Of a stretch of 64,000 nt of DNA, positions 51,624 through 62,946 are shown piece by piece (position 1 is the stretch's first letter; the number at the start of each line of letters is the position of its first letter). The DNA comes from Membranipora membranacea. Lineage: Eukaryota; Bryozoa; Gymnolaemata; Cheilostomatida; Membraniporidae. A program made the translations under genes and the position numbers. The stretch lies in contig OU612070.1 of the NCBI GenBank assembly GCA_914767715.1, positions 8,015,501-8,079,500 of the forward strand, written 5' to 3'. The notes under the pieces were generated by a model that saw only the letters and a program-made list of their open reading frames with translations, did no database searches and was not told the origin of the DNA.

Positions 51624-52424
51624 ACAATATGATACAGCAGGGCAACTTCTAGTGTAGGGAGGCTTACAACAAGGGAAACTCTATCAGTGTAGAGGGCCAG
51701 AGGCGCTGAACTACTATGAGGCCAACTCAGAAAAAAAGAGATGTAAAAAAACACACCTATGAAGAGAACATTGTGCTTACAGTACATATTTACACTCATT
51801 TTTATGGCCAAACAATGGATGAAAGAATATTAACATAAGAGCATTGAGACATCGTCAATCAATCTGCCTATAAATAAGATCATCAAATCAGAAAGAATTT
51901 TGTTTGCTTTTTTATTTTATGTATTGCATATAAGTCCAACTTATTGTTGCGTCGATCAAATTTTATATGTCATATGTTTTTATGTTCATTTGATTGTATG
52001 ATTCTAATGAAAAAAACAATTTTGTGTGTTTGTTCACTGTAATACTTGCAAAGAAATAAACTCAGATTCATAACAAATCGCGTCCTTCTTCTTTACCTGG
52101 CAGCAGCGCTGCCAGTTCACACTCACAAATATGTCTTTAATTTCAACAGTTATTCTTCACGACCGGACATGGAAAAAAATTTGAATCACAAAACAATATG
52201 GCGTGAAATGGTTGCTGGATATTGACTTTTTTAGAGTAATGTAATTGTTTCACCACCGGTTCGAATCACAGCAATAGAGTCAATTATTAAGACTGGTCAA
52301 TGGCACTTCTAAAAGATGATTGAATCTATGAATCAATGTTGAAAGCACAAAGAATCGAGGTATGATTAAACGGATTGGAGTTACCTTTAGTAAAATAATA
52401 CAAACTCTGTAGCCCCTGATATTA

Positions 52425-53067
52425 TTATATGGATTAGGGGAACATATCTGACCTGAACAAGTATATATGGTTATTTACGCACGATTGCTGGAACTGGAAT
52501 GTATATCTCATCTTTAATTGCTTGACAAGTTTTGTCAAGCAGCTTGCCTAAGTTTTTAAAGGTTGTTACTTGGGCGTGTCAATCAATGTATAATGTAAAC
52601 GCTGCCAGATTTTTAGCTAGAGTATAAAAGTTATAAACTGATGGTGTTTGAGCCCCCTAGGCTCTTGCCATCTGCCCGACGGCCCGAGCTGAGGGATATC
52701 TCCACAAATATAGCCATACTGTGTATTCTACCCACTGTTAGAAATGAGTGAAAACTGGTTGGAACTGAGTTCTCACATAGAAATATAGAGCGGATATTAA
52801 TAGAACACAGTTCCCATTGGGTTCTGTGTACAAAATTGTGTGGAAATGTCATTTTTTTGGACAAAATATCAATGATATCATCAATTAGTGATCATACCAT
52901 TACAGATCTATATTTCTGCATAAATGTTAAATCTATATTTCTGCATAATTGTATAACATTATTGCAAAAAGAATTTCCCTGCTGATTGCATAGTGACCAG
53001 TTGGGCAGCTGTCAACCCAGAGAGAAGTCCACTTAGACCACTGACTCTACCACTGAGCCATGAATTC
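52425..53067. mobile_element. MITE with ATTCATGGATTA ends (copy 2), with nested insertions
   Basis: Matches the 22431-22735 element through TTTTTAAAGGTTGTTACT and CCATACTGTGTATTCTACC, and again at its end (TACCACTGAGCCATGAATTC). A roughly 50-base GC-rich piece with GAGCCCCC and TGCCCGACGGCCC (52648-52696), related to the 18581 hairpin, and about 300 bp at 52740-53045 interrupt it. The left arm lacks this element. Confidence 0.55.
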
Positions 53068-54360
53068 ATATCACCAAAACTCACACACCAAACTCAAACA
53101 CACTTATCAGTTCACAAATGATCAGTCGACTCGGTGTATACTGCAGTGGATTGAGGAGAGCGAAAGGAAGTGTGGCGCCCATTATATCCTTATAATGCTA
53201 ACCGAAAATTCAGATGCAAGGACAATGTATGACAGTTATATCTGGGGTAAAGAAATGTGTGTCACATTGGAGACTGGTGACAATAGCAGAGCCTAAATAT
53301 TTTGTTTGTTCTGCTTGAGAAAAATATTTTGCTCGTTTGAAGTCCAGTTCATGTAGCCTCACATAGCAGCATAAACGCAGTGAATTAGGTCTGTATAACG
53401 TACAGTACCATCTGCAAATTAAATTGACATACCAATGTCAATGCTATGACATGCTTCGATTAAGTTACGTTATATGAGTAATCTAATACAATTCAAATTA
53501 GTTTACCTTAGGTAACAACGTCATCCAAAACACTATCCACCAAACAACCATGAGGAACTAGGTTTATTTCAATGACTAAATGTTCCGGCAGGAACCCAAT
53601 CCATGATGTAACAGCTAATTAGCCATGAATTTGTCACTATTGAAGATTTATCTCAGAAGTTTACATGTCCCATTCTTTGTGACTTTACTACAAGTTTACT
53701 GCGTGTTTTCAATTAACTGATTATTCAGATTAATCAAATTAGTTTTAGAAATTATGAATTTTAATGTCAGTAATCAAGGAAGGTGATTTGATTCATCTAT
53801 TTCCTTTGTGTATGAAATTGTCTGATCATAACCAGGCTAGCTTTGAAAAACATTTTTCTGTGTGATTTTGATTTGAATATGAGGGCTGTTCAAACATAGA
53901 AACCTTAAAACTGTCAAGTTCACACCATTAGTCTTCTGCATGCAGAACAAAAAATTATCATAAATCATTATTAGAAATCATAATTGAATAAATCGATATG
54001 TTGGAAAGTCACATTTCCTGTTTAAGGCACGCCAGAACATCGACAAAATAATGGTCTATAAAGCCTCATCGTTATCAAAACTATGATAAACAGGAGGACG
54101 TTTCAACCAGAAACTAGGAAAAAATGGGGCCTAATGGGGAATAATATTTCTGAGAATTTGTTCGGACACAAACACATCGAGACAAAGATGTGACCAGTGA
54201 GTCATCCAGTAAAGGCAGCACAAATTGCGAGCAAAATCATGTTCAGATGAGATTGGATCAAGGTTCATCTAATGACCACATGTATTGGTGTGTCGGGACG
54301 TGGGGTTATGGGGGTCATTGCAGCTCAATTTTCTTACAAATCATCCGCATGAGAATGGGA

Positions 54361-54530
54361 CTGTTTTGACCGGTTTGATTCGTTTATCAGGAGAGAAGAG
54401 AGGATAAACACAAATAAACATCCTTATCTTCTGTGAGACATGTTAGACAGGACAGACAGGGGATAGGGGTGTCACAGGATATCATTATTGCCACAACAGT
54501 GAATTCTACGTCGTATCCTGTATCTTAGTA
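54361..54530. other. 170-bp highly conserved noncoding block (right arm)
   Basis: Reverse complement of 39234-39403 with a single difference (a C in place of an A near the inner end). Its flanks are much more diverged. It lies about 0.9 kb upstream of copy 1'. Confidence 0.7.
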
Positions 54531-55449
54531 TTATTTCCCTCTTCATGAAATCGGAACATGGGTCTGGCAATTAGAGAAATGATGGCCTTACTCAATTTCC
54601 TTGGTTTATTTTCAGTTTGAATGATGGTGCTTATTCTCAAATCACAGTTGTCAAACTTTTTCCTTATTAACTTGCGCACAGTTTGTTACTAGTAGATTAT
54701 CGTTGCCAAAAATCATGGTGTTGTAATTTTACGATACTACCGTGAAAACTCACACAGTTTTTCACCCATTCATATAGTAATGGACAGACAAATTTATAAG
54801 CCTTTTATACGAATGATCTACTCTCCTATGGGGTAGGAAATGGTCACCATATATATACTTTTATTGGCGACCAAAGTCATCTGATTGGAAATTTTTTTTC
54901 ACTCAGTGCCAGAAAAGGAGAGGCAGCAGAAGATATAATTTAGCATGGTCAAAACTTAAATTGCATTGGTAATATAAAAAGGGCAATCAAAACTAATTTA
55001 TCTCTGATTTAGACATTCAGCTGAAAACATCTCTGCAAGATAGGGCATCCAATCCTTTTTTCGTCCTTTGTGAATCTCCAGCAAACAATGCAAAAACAAT
55101 AGCCAAAAGATTTAGGATGATTTATGTAGCTAATATCATTGTGACCATGTGACAAATATCATGTCAAACATAAACAAACTTGTTGGACAAGTTACATGCG
55201 TCAACTTCATGTTGACATCAAACACGAACACGATCAATCTTTACATTACATGGCGAAAGATAAGATTATAGCCCTAGGTCCTTGTTGAGCATTGCGCATT
55301 CAATAGTATAATTAGCCGAGCTATTGACCTAGTTATAGACAAGGTACCCGACATTGAGCGTTGGCAACTGAGTCATCAAGCTAAAAATATTCATTCATGC
55401 TGAACTGGGAAAATCCACATGAATCGTTCCCAGCACAGCTATCTGATGA

Positions 55450-55457
55450 TATATAAG
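55450..55457 (+). promoter_or_regulatory. TATA box of copy 1'
   Basis: TATATAAG, with a leader exon ending AAAAACTG/GTAAGC at 55614, a leader intron 55615-55752 and acceptor TTCTTTCAG. A hairpin AACTTGT-TGG-ACAAGTT lies about 265 bp upstream (55177-55193). Confidence 0.7.
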
Positions 55458-55763
55458 TAGCTCACACTTCTATATCTAATCACTCAAGTCTAAGATATCA
55501 GTTCTTACACACTGAGCAACCAGGGCAAGAAACCTCAGACAGCATCTCTGAAACTAAACAAACCGCAGAATCAAGGAATTATACAAATATACATACATAT
55601 ACACAGAAAAACTGGTAAGCAAAATAAACTTAACTGTAACCATTCGACTTACCTGATGATAGAGAATTCACAACATAATCCTACCGGTTTTGATTCGGAA
55701 CGCGGAAGATTTAATCTATTTCGATTCTAATCTCTCTGTATTGTTCTTTCAGCCAAAGTAACC

Positions 55764-55994
55764 ATGTCTAAGTCAAGATACAGCAGGATCTCAACATCAT
55801 CAGCTGGAGAGGCTGATATGGTTGACTTGAAGAAGTGCAAGAAAGTTTTCCGCATGGATCAGAATGGTAACCCAGTCCAGATGTTCGTCAACCAGGCTGG
55901 ACAAATAGTGAAGACCATCACAGAGGCAGAGAACAATGCTAGAGAATTCGGCACTGGGTCAGCGGGCAGCAGCCGAGCATCAAGAAGGAGATGA
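55764..55994 (+). CDS. Small basic protein, family copy 1' (76 aa)
   Basis: Mirror copy of the gene at 37785-38015, identical in protein except Ala for Val near the C-terminus (SSRASRRR). It keeps the complete gene structure: TATA box, leader exon, 138-base leader intron with GTAAGC donor and TTTCAG acceptor, then the ATG 12 bases into exon 2. I take it as the reference structure for the family. There is no known domain, signal peptide or membrane segment. The central segment has an evenly mixed charged and hydrophobic pattern, and both ends are basic. Confidence 0.83.
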   Translation: MSKSRYSRISTSSAGEADMVDLKKCKKVFRMDQNGNPVQMFVNQAGQIVKTITEAENNAREFGTGSAGSSRASRRR

Positions 55995-58900
55995 AAAACA
56001 TAATACAGCAGGGAAACTACCAGTGTAGGGAGATTTACAACTAGGGAGGCTACTATTGTACGGCGGTATTACTCCTAATGCAGAGTGCTCAACAACAACA
56101 AAAAGAGTGAGTTCAGCTCCACGATTCAAGACTTGTAAAGTTGACACAGCATCAAAGCAAGACTTCAAGGAAAAAGAAAGACCACTGAATGAAAGACTGT
56201 CAAAGAAAGGCGGGTGAACCTGTCTATAGAATGATCAGCGTGTAACGTGATACGACTTATGGCTTACAGAGCTTGCCTCAAAAAGAGAGACCACATCAGT
56301 GACGATTCTGCTACTCATGAACAGAAAAAGAATGTGACATTTTTACTGGTAACTACCAGCTTTTTGGCTGTGTCCTTTTTTTATCAAGCATACAGTTTAT
56401 GTATATGCATACGCTATTGGACTGCTAATACCATTTTTTGGCCTCATTAATACTTTGTAATGTGGTATATATTTGTAATGCTAAAACAAAGAACCAGTTT
56501 TGCTCGTTAATATATTTTTTTATTCATTTGTTTGTTTTGTTTCATCGTCTGAAATAAATGAATCATTAAACAAGAAAAGACATATTACGCCTCCTTCATG
56601 CTCTTCCCCTCCGCCCCTCCTGATATGGCTTGAGTGTGGCGTATTAAATTCTATACAGCCTGTCACCCCCTCCTCCCCCCTCCTCCACAGGATTCAAATT
56701 ATCAAATGACCTCAACAATATAACCGATCATGAGATTTGTACAAAGCAAAATAGAATGAGATATTTTGCACAAAATCATAAAAGGAAAACATGACGCTAC
56801 ACATGAGGAATAGATGAAGTCAAGTTATTTAAGCTCTTTACCAGTTGATTAATTTTAATCTTCACCGAGAAAGTTGTTGTACCACGTGCCTTAATTATAA
56901 CAAGGGAATACAACTCATGTAAAATAAGCATCATATGTACACAGATAATGTCCAGAATACGAGCCGTGAAGGTTAGGTGCTCAATTAATCTTTGCCTTTA
57001 TTTATTACCCAGAGAGTAAATGATAATACTTTTTAGGCCAGCTATCATAAACTGAGGTGATTCTCAATGGCTTATCTTTTGTTAAATGATGACAAACCTT
57101 TCTCACTGCAATTTTGGGGAGCTCTCATATTGCTCAGTTGACGCTGGGTTTTTGGGTGATATTGGTGAATTTTTCTATAGTGGGGTGATAACCCCATGAT
57201 AGTAAACCACCTTGAAAGTGCCAGTGGCTATGAAGAATCAAATCATCATAAAAATATCTCTGCAAGCTTGATTTCCTTGTATTATCTTGGTTTACCATAC
57301 CAGCGTCATGTCAATTTTAAATAAATATCTATGATGACTGCACAGATGCTGCAAGCCATCAAGTTAGGCGGTAGAAATTATCCAGTAACATTTTCCAGTT
57401 GTACCCTGGGGGTACCCTGGCTAGCCACAGCCAGCAGATAGATTGTCTCCCCATTGATACTCCCTGTGCCCTTCAAAGGTTCAGGTACTGTGTGGAGACA
57501 ATAACAAAAGAAATGATCTACTTTGAATCCTCTCCCTATTCGATTTGTAACAGCTGGAGGTCAGGAGATGTTCAGTAGACCAAGGGACGCCCGATCGCAC
57601 CTGTTAAGCGCTTACTACGCTGTGAGGGTTTGTAAGGCCTTGTGAATTACAGCAGAGCTCAACTCCTTGGTTCGTTAGTATCACATCATGGACATGAGCG
57701 AGGGTAGATAATCTTACCGGGCAGTTTTGCATGATTGATTTTTTTGTAATAAGTAAGCAGTAAATTATAAAATGAGCTCTGTAAGTGTCTGTAAGTCTGT
57801 GTTTAGTCAAAGTTCAAAAGGCATTTCCTGTAAGCTCATCAGGAAGTGACCTTGTGAGGTTCACTACATTAGTCAACCTTGGTTTTCACTACATGGTATT
57901 CCAATTTTGTCATTCCAACGGAAGATATTATTATTGTGCTTGCACTATTCAAATAATTGAATAACAGTATCCTTAGAGTAGCTGCGGAATCGCAATATTA
58001 AATTCCAAATCCAAATCTCTTCCGGTTGTACAATAATTACACAACATCTATATATATTTGGAAACAAAATTGATGTGATTCAGAGTACCCCAAGAGACAC
58101 CTAAGGGCACCTGTTATGACACAGTCAATTGGTGATGTGACACGCTATGGTAATGACAATGGTAATGACAATGGTAAGTTTCTTTGTACCTAGGGTTGAC
58201 TGTTCTGTATGAAGAAAATAATAGTTGTTACCGCTCAATTCTGAATGGAATGGTTTACTCAATGAGCAGACAAATTGAACTCCTTCCTGGCACAAATGAC
58301 AACTGTCATCATTTATTCTACTCTGAACAAAATTATCCAACCCACAGCTAAAAAATACAGGTTGTAGCTCACACGGAGCAAGAGGCTTCATCTCATAGTA
58401 GGTATATATATATCCTTATTAATGCGCTGATATTCAATGGAGGTCCTGAATATAAACTGGCTTTCATTTTCAGTTAATCACAGAGTGATGCAATTTATAA
58501 TATGGCTTGACAGTTGTTGTCAACAATTGTTTATTCAAATTTAATGCAGACAACGAAACAATTTGTGGTATATTTGTTTGGGGAAACTTATAAAGCTTGC
58601 AGGAATCCCCATGCTGGTTATTACCAGAATCATTTAGCAGAATCATAGATTAGGAAATGTGATGTTGGTATGGATGTCTGTAATTATTAGAATTCAAAGC
58701 AGGTTAGTTGATGACTCTACAGTCTACACAAGTATAAGCTTTTATGAAGACAGATAAATTTCGACAAGTGTTTTTGGATATTCTTGTATGATTTAAGTAT
58801 TTCAGGAAAGAGAGCAGGAAGGAAACGATTCCAATACTATGTGTCATAAAAACAAATTCTACATCCTCATCATTTTTACTGACCTCAATTGAAGGAGCCC

Positions 58901-59049
58901 TTCATACTCGGTTGATACTGCAATAAGAGATGCACCAGAATCAAAATCGCCAATATAATAAAGTCAGTCCATTAGATAAAAGTTAACTGCATATTGTGCA
59001 ATTTGTTGCATCAGGGATAAAGATCAGAGAGGAAACAAGCTAAAAATCA

Positions 59050-62040
59050 GTGGTCTGTAGTGATGTGCCCAGAATAGGCATATAATTATAATTCTATGCC
59101 ATCGGAAACTAACATGGTAATATAAAGTGAAGATATAAAATACTAATTTACCATGTTTGTTTCGATGGATGGCATAGAATCACACTTACTAAATATCAGT
59201 CTTTTATCCTGTATTGGAACATGTTTGAGGTGCAGTGCATTATCCCTGATATGATGTCATCGACTCATCATAAAACACATGAAGGTTGTTTATTTATCTG
59301 TATCGATGTGCAAACTAATGTGGAGAGAGTCCAATATTGTACTAAAGTGCGGTGAAGTCTCCAAAACAATAAACAGGATTGTTTATTTGATATCATTGTG
59401 TTTGACATGTCGAGAAACAAGATAGAAATACAAAATCATTCATTATTTTCAAGATAATCAATCATCATGTTTTGTGGAACGATAAACAATCGGAAAATCC
59501 CAAATGTCTAGTTCACCGCATGTGATTAGGTCATCAGAAGCACATGGCTTCTTCAGTGCCGACTATATCCCTAAAAGTCTGGCCCTATACCTGGACGGTA
59601 CTGCTATAGCAAATGAATACTATTTATGCCGCAGTAAATAGTGCATATCAGTAAGAGAATGCAAAGCATTAAAGTAATAATTGCTGATGCTTTGCAAATG
59701 AACTCCATGTGGATTGTGTCATAGTTTCAGGAAAAGTGTATTAGACATATTTCTTGGAATTTGGATAATTTATTTTGACCAAGGACCAAGGACCTTGATT
59801 TGACAGTAATAATAATAGCCATCTAATGATGAACAGCAACAAATACCTGTCGGTGATGAAATCAAGAATTTCATAACGCTCCATTCTGCCTCTGATTGCA
59901 GTGAGTCGACTTTGATCTAATATAGTCTCAATGTTGCTCAATCTATTGAATGAGCCGATGACAATATTTTTGATGTAAGAGCAGACAATTGATTAGAAGA
60001 ATATGATTCATGTTTTACGGCTGCTAGGCATGCATCGTTGCACCACAGAACTGCAACAGTTCACAGCGTTACACAATAATCACTATGACTAATTTCCATG
60101 GAAACCCATTTGCGCAATAAATATGGAAAACCAACATGATATTTCATGGAAAACCATTATTTCCTCACAACAGTGTAGCTGGGAATCCCCTTATTCTCAT
60201 CAAATTTTTGTCTCATATTAAAGCTAATCAATCTCAGTTTACAGATCAAAACTTGATAAGTCATCCTGATAGGAAACAATTGTCAAGCTTCCCATTATTA
60301 TCAGATGGCAGTAAAGTTTTACAGCGATCAGTCTGATAACACTGCATCCAAAAGGTAAGCGACCGCTCACAAGGATGTTTAAATAATTGTGTCACCACAC
60401 TCTCTGTTGCATTTAAAAAAGGCGACTAGGTTGACTTTGTATTCATATTGCACTTTATCTCATAAGTTTCATTGATTGCTATATTGGCTGTGATCAAAGT
60501 GTCACTGCCAATGGGCGATATGTGCCTGTTTCAGTTTCTGGCAGCTTGCTGCACACCCACGATTAGGTGGTCTACCATACCATGGCTTCACCTCTAGGCT
60601 GCATTCTAGTTTTCTAGGATGTATCACACTCTCAGTACGAGGACTTCGGGTAACTTGCGTCCCTCTTTAGGGGCAGCCCAGCCCACCCTCTGTTTTGTTA
60701 TAAACAGGGACTATATTGGGGATACTTCAAAAATATGTGTCAATGACTGGTTTACACAAATTTCTATACCCATCATAGACTTAATAATATCTATGATGCC
60801 CATCTAACTTATGCTTCTGTATCAGTTACAGAACAGACGTATGATTATATGTATCTGGTGCTGAACTTTTTCCTCTAGGTATGGATATTATATGTGTACA
60901 CAGCTTTTGCTATTTTCATTGATCATCAAATTTGGGAATGGTGTTCATATTGGATTACAACTTCCATTAATTTGTGTGTGTTGTTATATTTTAGATATAG
61001 AAGATAATCTGTGAAGATGCCTAAATGTAAATACAGTAAACTCTCCGTCTGCTCTGAGAGACAGGCAGGCAGGCAAGGAAGATCTAAAAAACTGCAAAAA
61101 AGTCTTATGGATGGATGAGAATAATAATGTAGTACAGAAGTATATATCTCCGGAGCAAGACGTCGTCAAAACTGTCTGCAGAACCGAGCAGAGTCTGGGC
61201 TGTGCAGAGCTCTCAGCAGAAAGAGATGAACATATCGATGGCGAAGCTAACAATGAGAAAAAAAGCAATGAGCCATATCTGGCTGTGGTTGGGACTAGCT
61301 TGGAAATAATGACAGCTATACTTCCCTTAGCTAGAGAAACTAAATCCCAGCTCCAACTTTGTGCTGCACACAAGATCTGACAGAGGAAAGATGACTCCCA
61401 AGGCAAATGGCGACAGAAAAAAGACTACAGCTGGGCTGAAAAAAATGAAAATTTGACCTGATAAGACATATTGTAAACTTGGATAACAACTATGATGAAA
61501 GCGAGATTAAGTAGATTGTCAGATTATCAATGATTTATGATCCTATCTGTACCAAACTTCCTGGAAAGAACTATTAATAACTTTTTTTATCAAATATACT
61601 TTTCAGTGCGATTTTGATTGATAACAAAGTATTTCAGTTATAGAAATCAGTGCCACACATATGAATTCTGCTCTTTTAAACAATAAATGAAAGCTATCTG
61701 AAATCCTGGATATTGCTAGAAGTCTTGATCTGAATCATTGGTTGAACCACATGCCAAAACTCTACAACAAAATATTTGTAGTAGTGTGAACCCTTCTGTC
61801 CCCCATACTTCATAGACATATATTAAAAGCTTCCAAAACTACAGTGTCAAACAAAAATAAATATTGGCTGTTGGGGGATCCTGAACTCTTATAGTAGACA
61901 AATAACACCGATCAGCTCACACAATTGCCTTAGATGAGATTGCCATTGTAAGCTCTCTAAGCATCATTTTGAGTGTGATGAATTACCACACAGGTGTTCG
62001 AGAAGAGCAACATGCTCTTCGTACAACGCAGGGTATCAAG
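59050..62040. repeat. Inverted copy of the gene 3 block (block c, upstream DNA, gene 3')
   Basis: Mirror of 46975-49965. Matches include the block c strings, TAAAGCTAATCAATCTCAG (60220) against the inverse at 48558-48580, and the leader region TATCTGGTGCTGAAC (60842 and, inverted, 48188-48202). It ends near 62040, beyond which single-copy sequence and the OTUB gene follow. Confidence 0.75.
61017..61229 (+). pseudogene. Small basic protein, family copy 3' (frameshifted)
   Basis: The start MPKCKYSKLSVCSERQAG matches copy 3. An extra GGCA unit (GGCAGGCAGGCA where copy 3 has GGCAGGCA) shifts the frame and leads to a stop after about 33 codons. Later, the frame holding MDENNNVVQKYISPEQDV is open again but lacks about ten bases present in copy 3 (between CCGAGCAG and AGTCTGG), so the normal C-terminus is lost and that frame runs on to 61380. 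Two independent frame-changing differences make this a pseudogene unless the shortened or lengthened frames are used. Confidence 0.75.
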
Positions 62041-62320
62041 AAGAACTACTTGAAGTTCATTAAATGTATGTAAATAATTGAGTTGGACATCAGTATTTTT
62101 GTGATATGATGTTGCACAGCTTCAACCATCGAGTTTTATATATCACTGATTATATAATAACTCTATGTATGCAACCCGGTCATGAAGATATTTTCAAAAA
62201 TCCAAGTTATAAAAAGCGTCAGGCTGAAATAATTCAAACTAAGATTGAAGGGTCTCCTTACTACCACAGAAGCAGCAATAAAATGAAATGCTGTGGTTTA
62301 CAAACGACTCTATTTATTTC

Positions 62321-62433
62321 CTAGACCAAGTTTGGTCCATTTGCCGGCATTGGAAGATGCTCTCGCTCCACTGCGGCATGACCAGTGGAAGGGAGCAACT
62401 AGAATGCAGGCAATTGGATTAAACTTGATCTAG
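62321..62433. mobile_element. CTAGATCAAGTTT-family MITE (113 bp)
   Basis: Starts CTAGACCAAGTTTGGTCCA and ends TGGATTAAACTTGATCTAG, which are inverted copies of each other. The interior has CCACTGCGGCATGACCAGTGG and the GGGAGCAACT...AATGCAGGCAA strings shared with 32384-32501. No coding. It lies just outside the inverted-duplication region. Confidence 0.7.
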
Positions 62434-62946
62434 TTATATCCTTACGTTTCTGATTGCATGACATTTATATATCGGGAACTGTAGGTCTCAAAGTGCATTT
62501 TCAAATCAGATTCATATCAATGCTTCTCTATACTTTGAGCAAAGCAGATTGAGTCAAGATGTCTCAGGATGAGTATTTCATGGAGCATAGTTTGGTTGAC
62601 CTGGGAGTTATTTTCCCACTAGCAATGAGGGGGCATCTCACAAATTAACAGGACTGGGTGAAAGAAGTTTGGAAACTTGAGTTTTCTGATGGAAAGATGC
62701 AGACAACTTGTTTGGCTAAAACTTCTATTAAATACTGCGATAGGTGTTGCACATTTGTAAGACACAATCAGAAAACATTTTTGCAAATATTATGTCTTAT
62801 ATAGAACAACGTGATGTTGTCATAAAACTTGTACCACATAACTACTGGATGTAGTTTTAATTAATATACAGTTATTCAAAGATATCTAAGATAAATGTTG
62901 ATTATACCAGTCACATATCTATAACAGGGTCAGCTGGTATCATGTT

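Larger units (their letters stand above)
48838..59050. repeat. Right arm of the large inverted duplication (c-d-2'-b-1'-a, inverted)
   Basis: Reverse-order, reverse-orientation counterpart of 34720-44495. It is longer by several insertions absent from the left arm: a roughly 300-bp SINE-like insertion at 50331-50630 and a MITE with nested insertions at 52425-53067. Confidence 0.85.

Noticed and set aside
53000-53062. tRNA-like A box (GGCTCAGTGGTAGAG) on the minus strand
   Set aside because: The corresponding end of the related MITE at 22.7 kb has GGATTAGTGGTAAAA, so the resemblance comes from the MITE terminal repeat. No B box follows.
60984-61406. 140-codon open frame on the minus strand opposite gene 3'
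   Set aside because: Antisense shadow of the gene 3' pseudogene. Family homology is on the plus strand.
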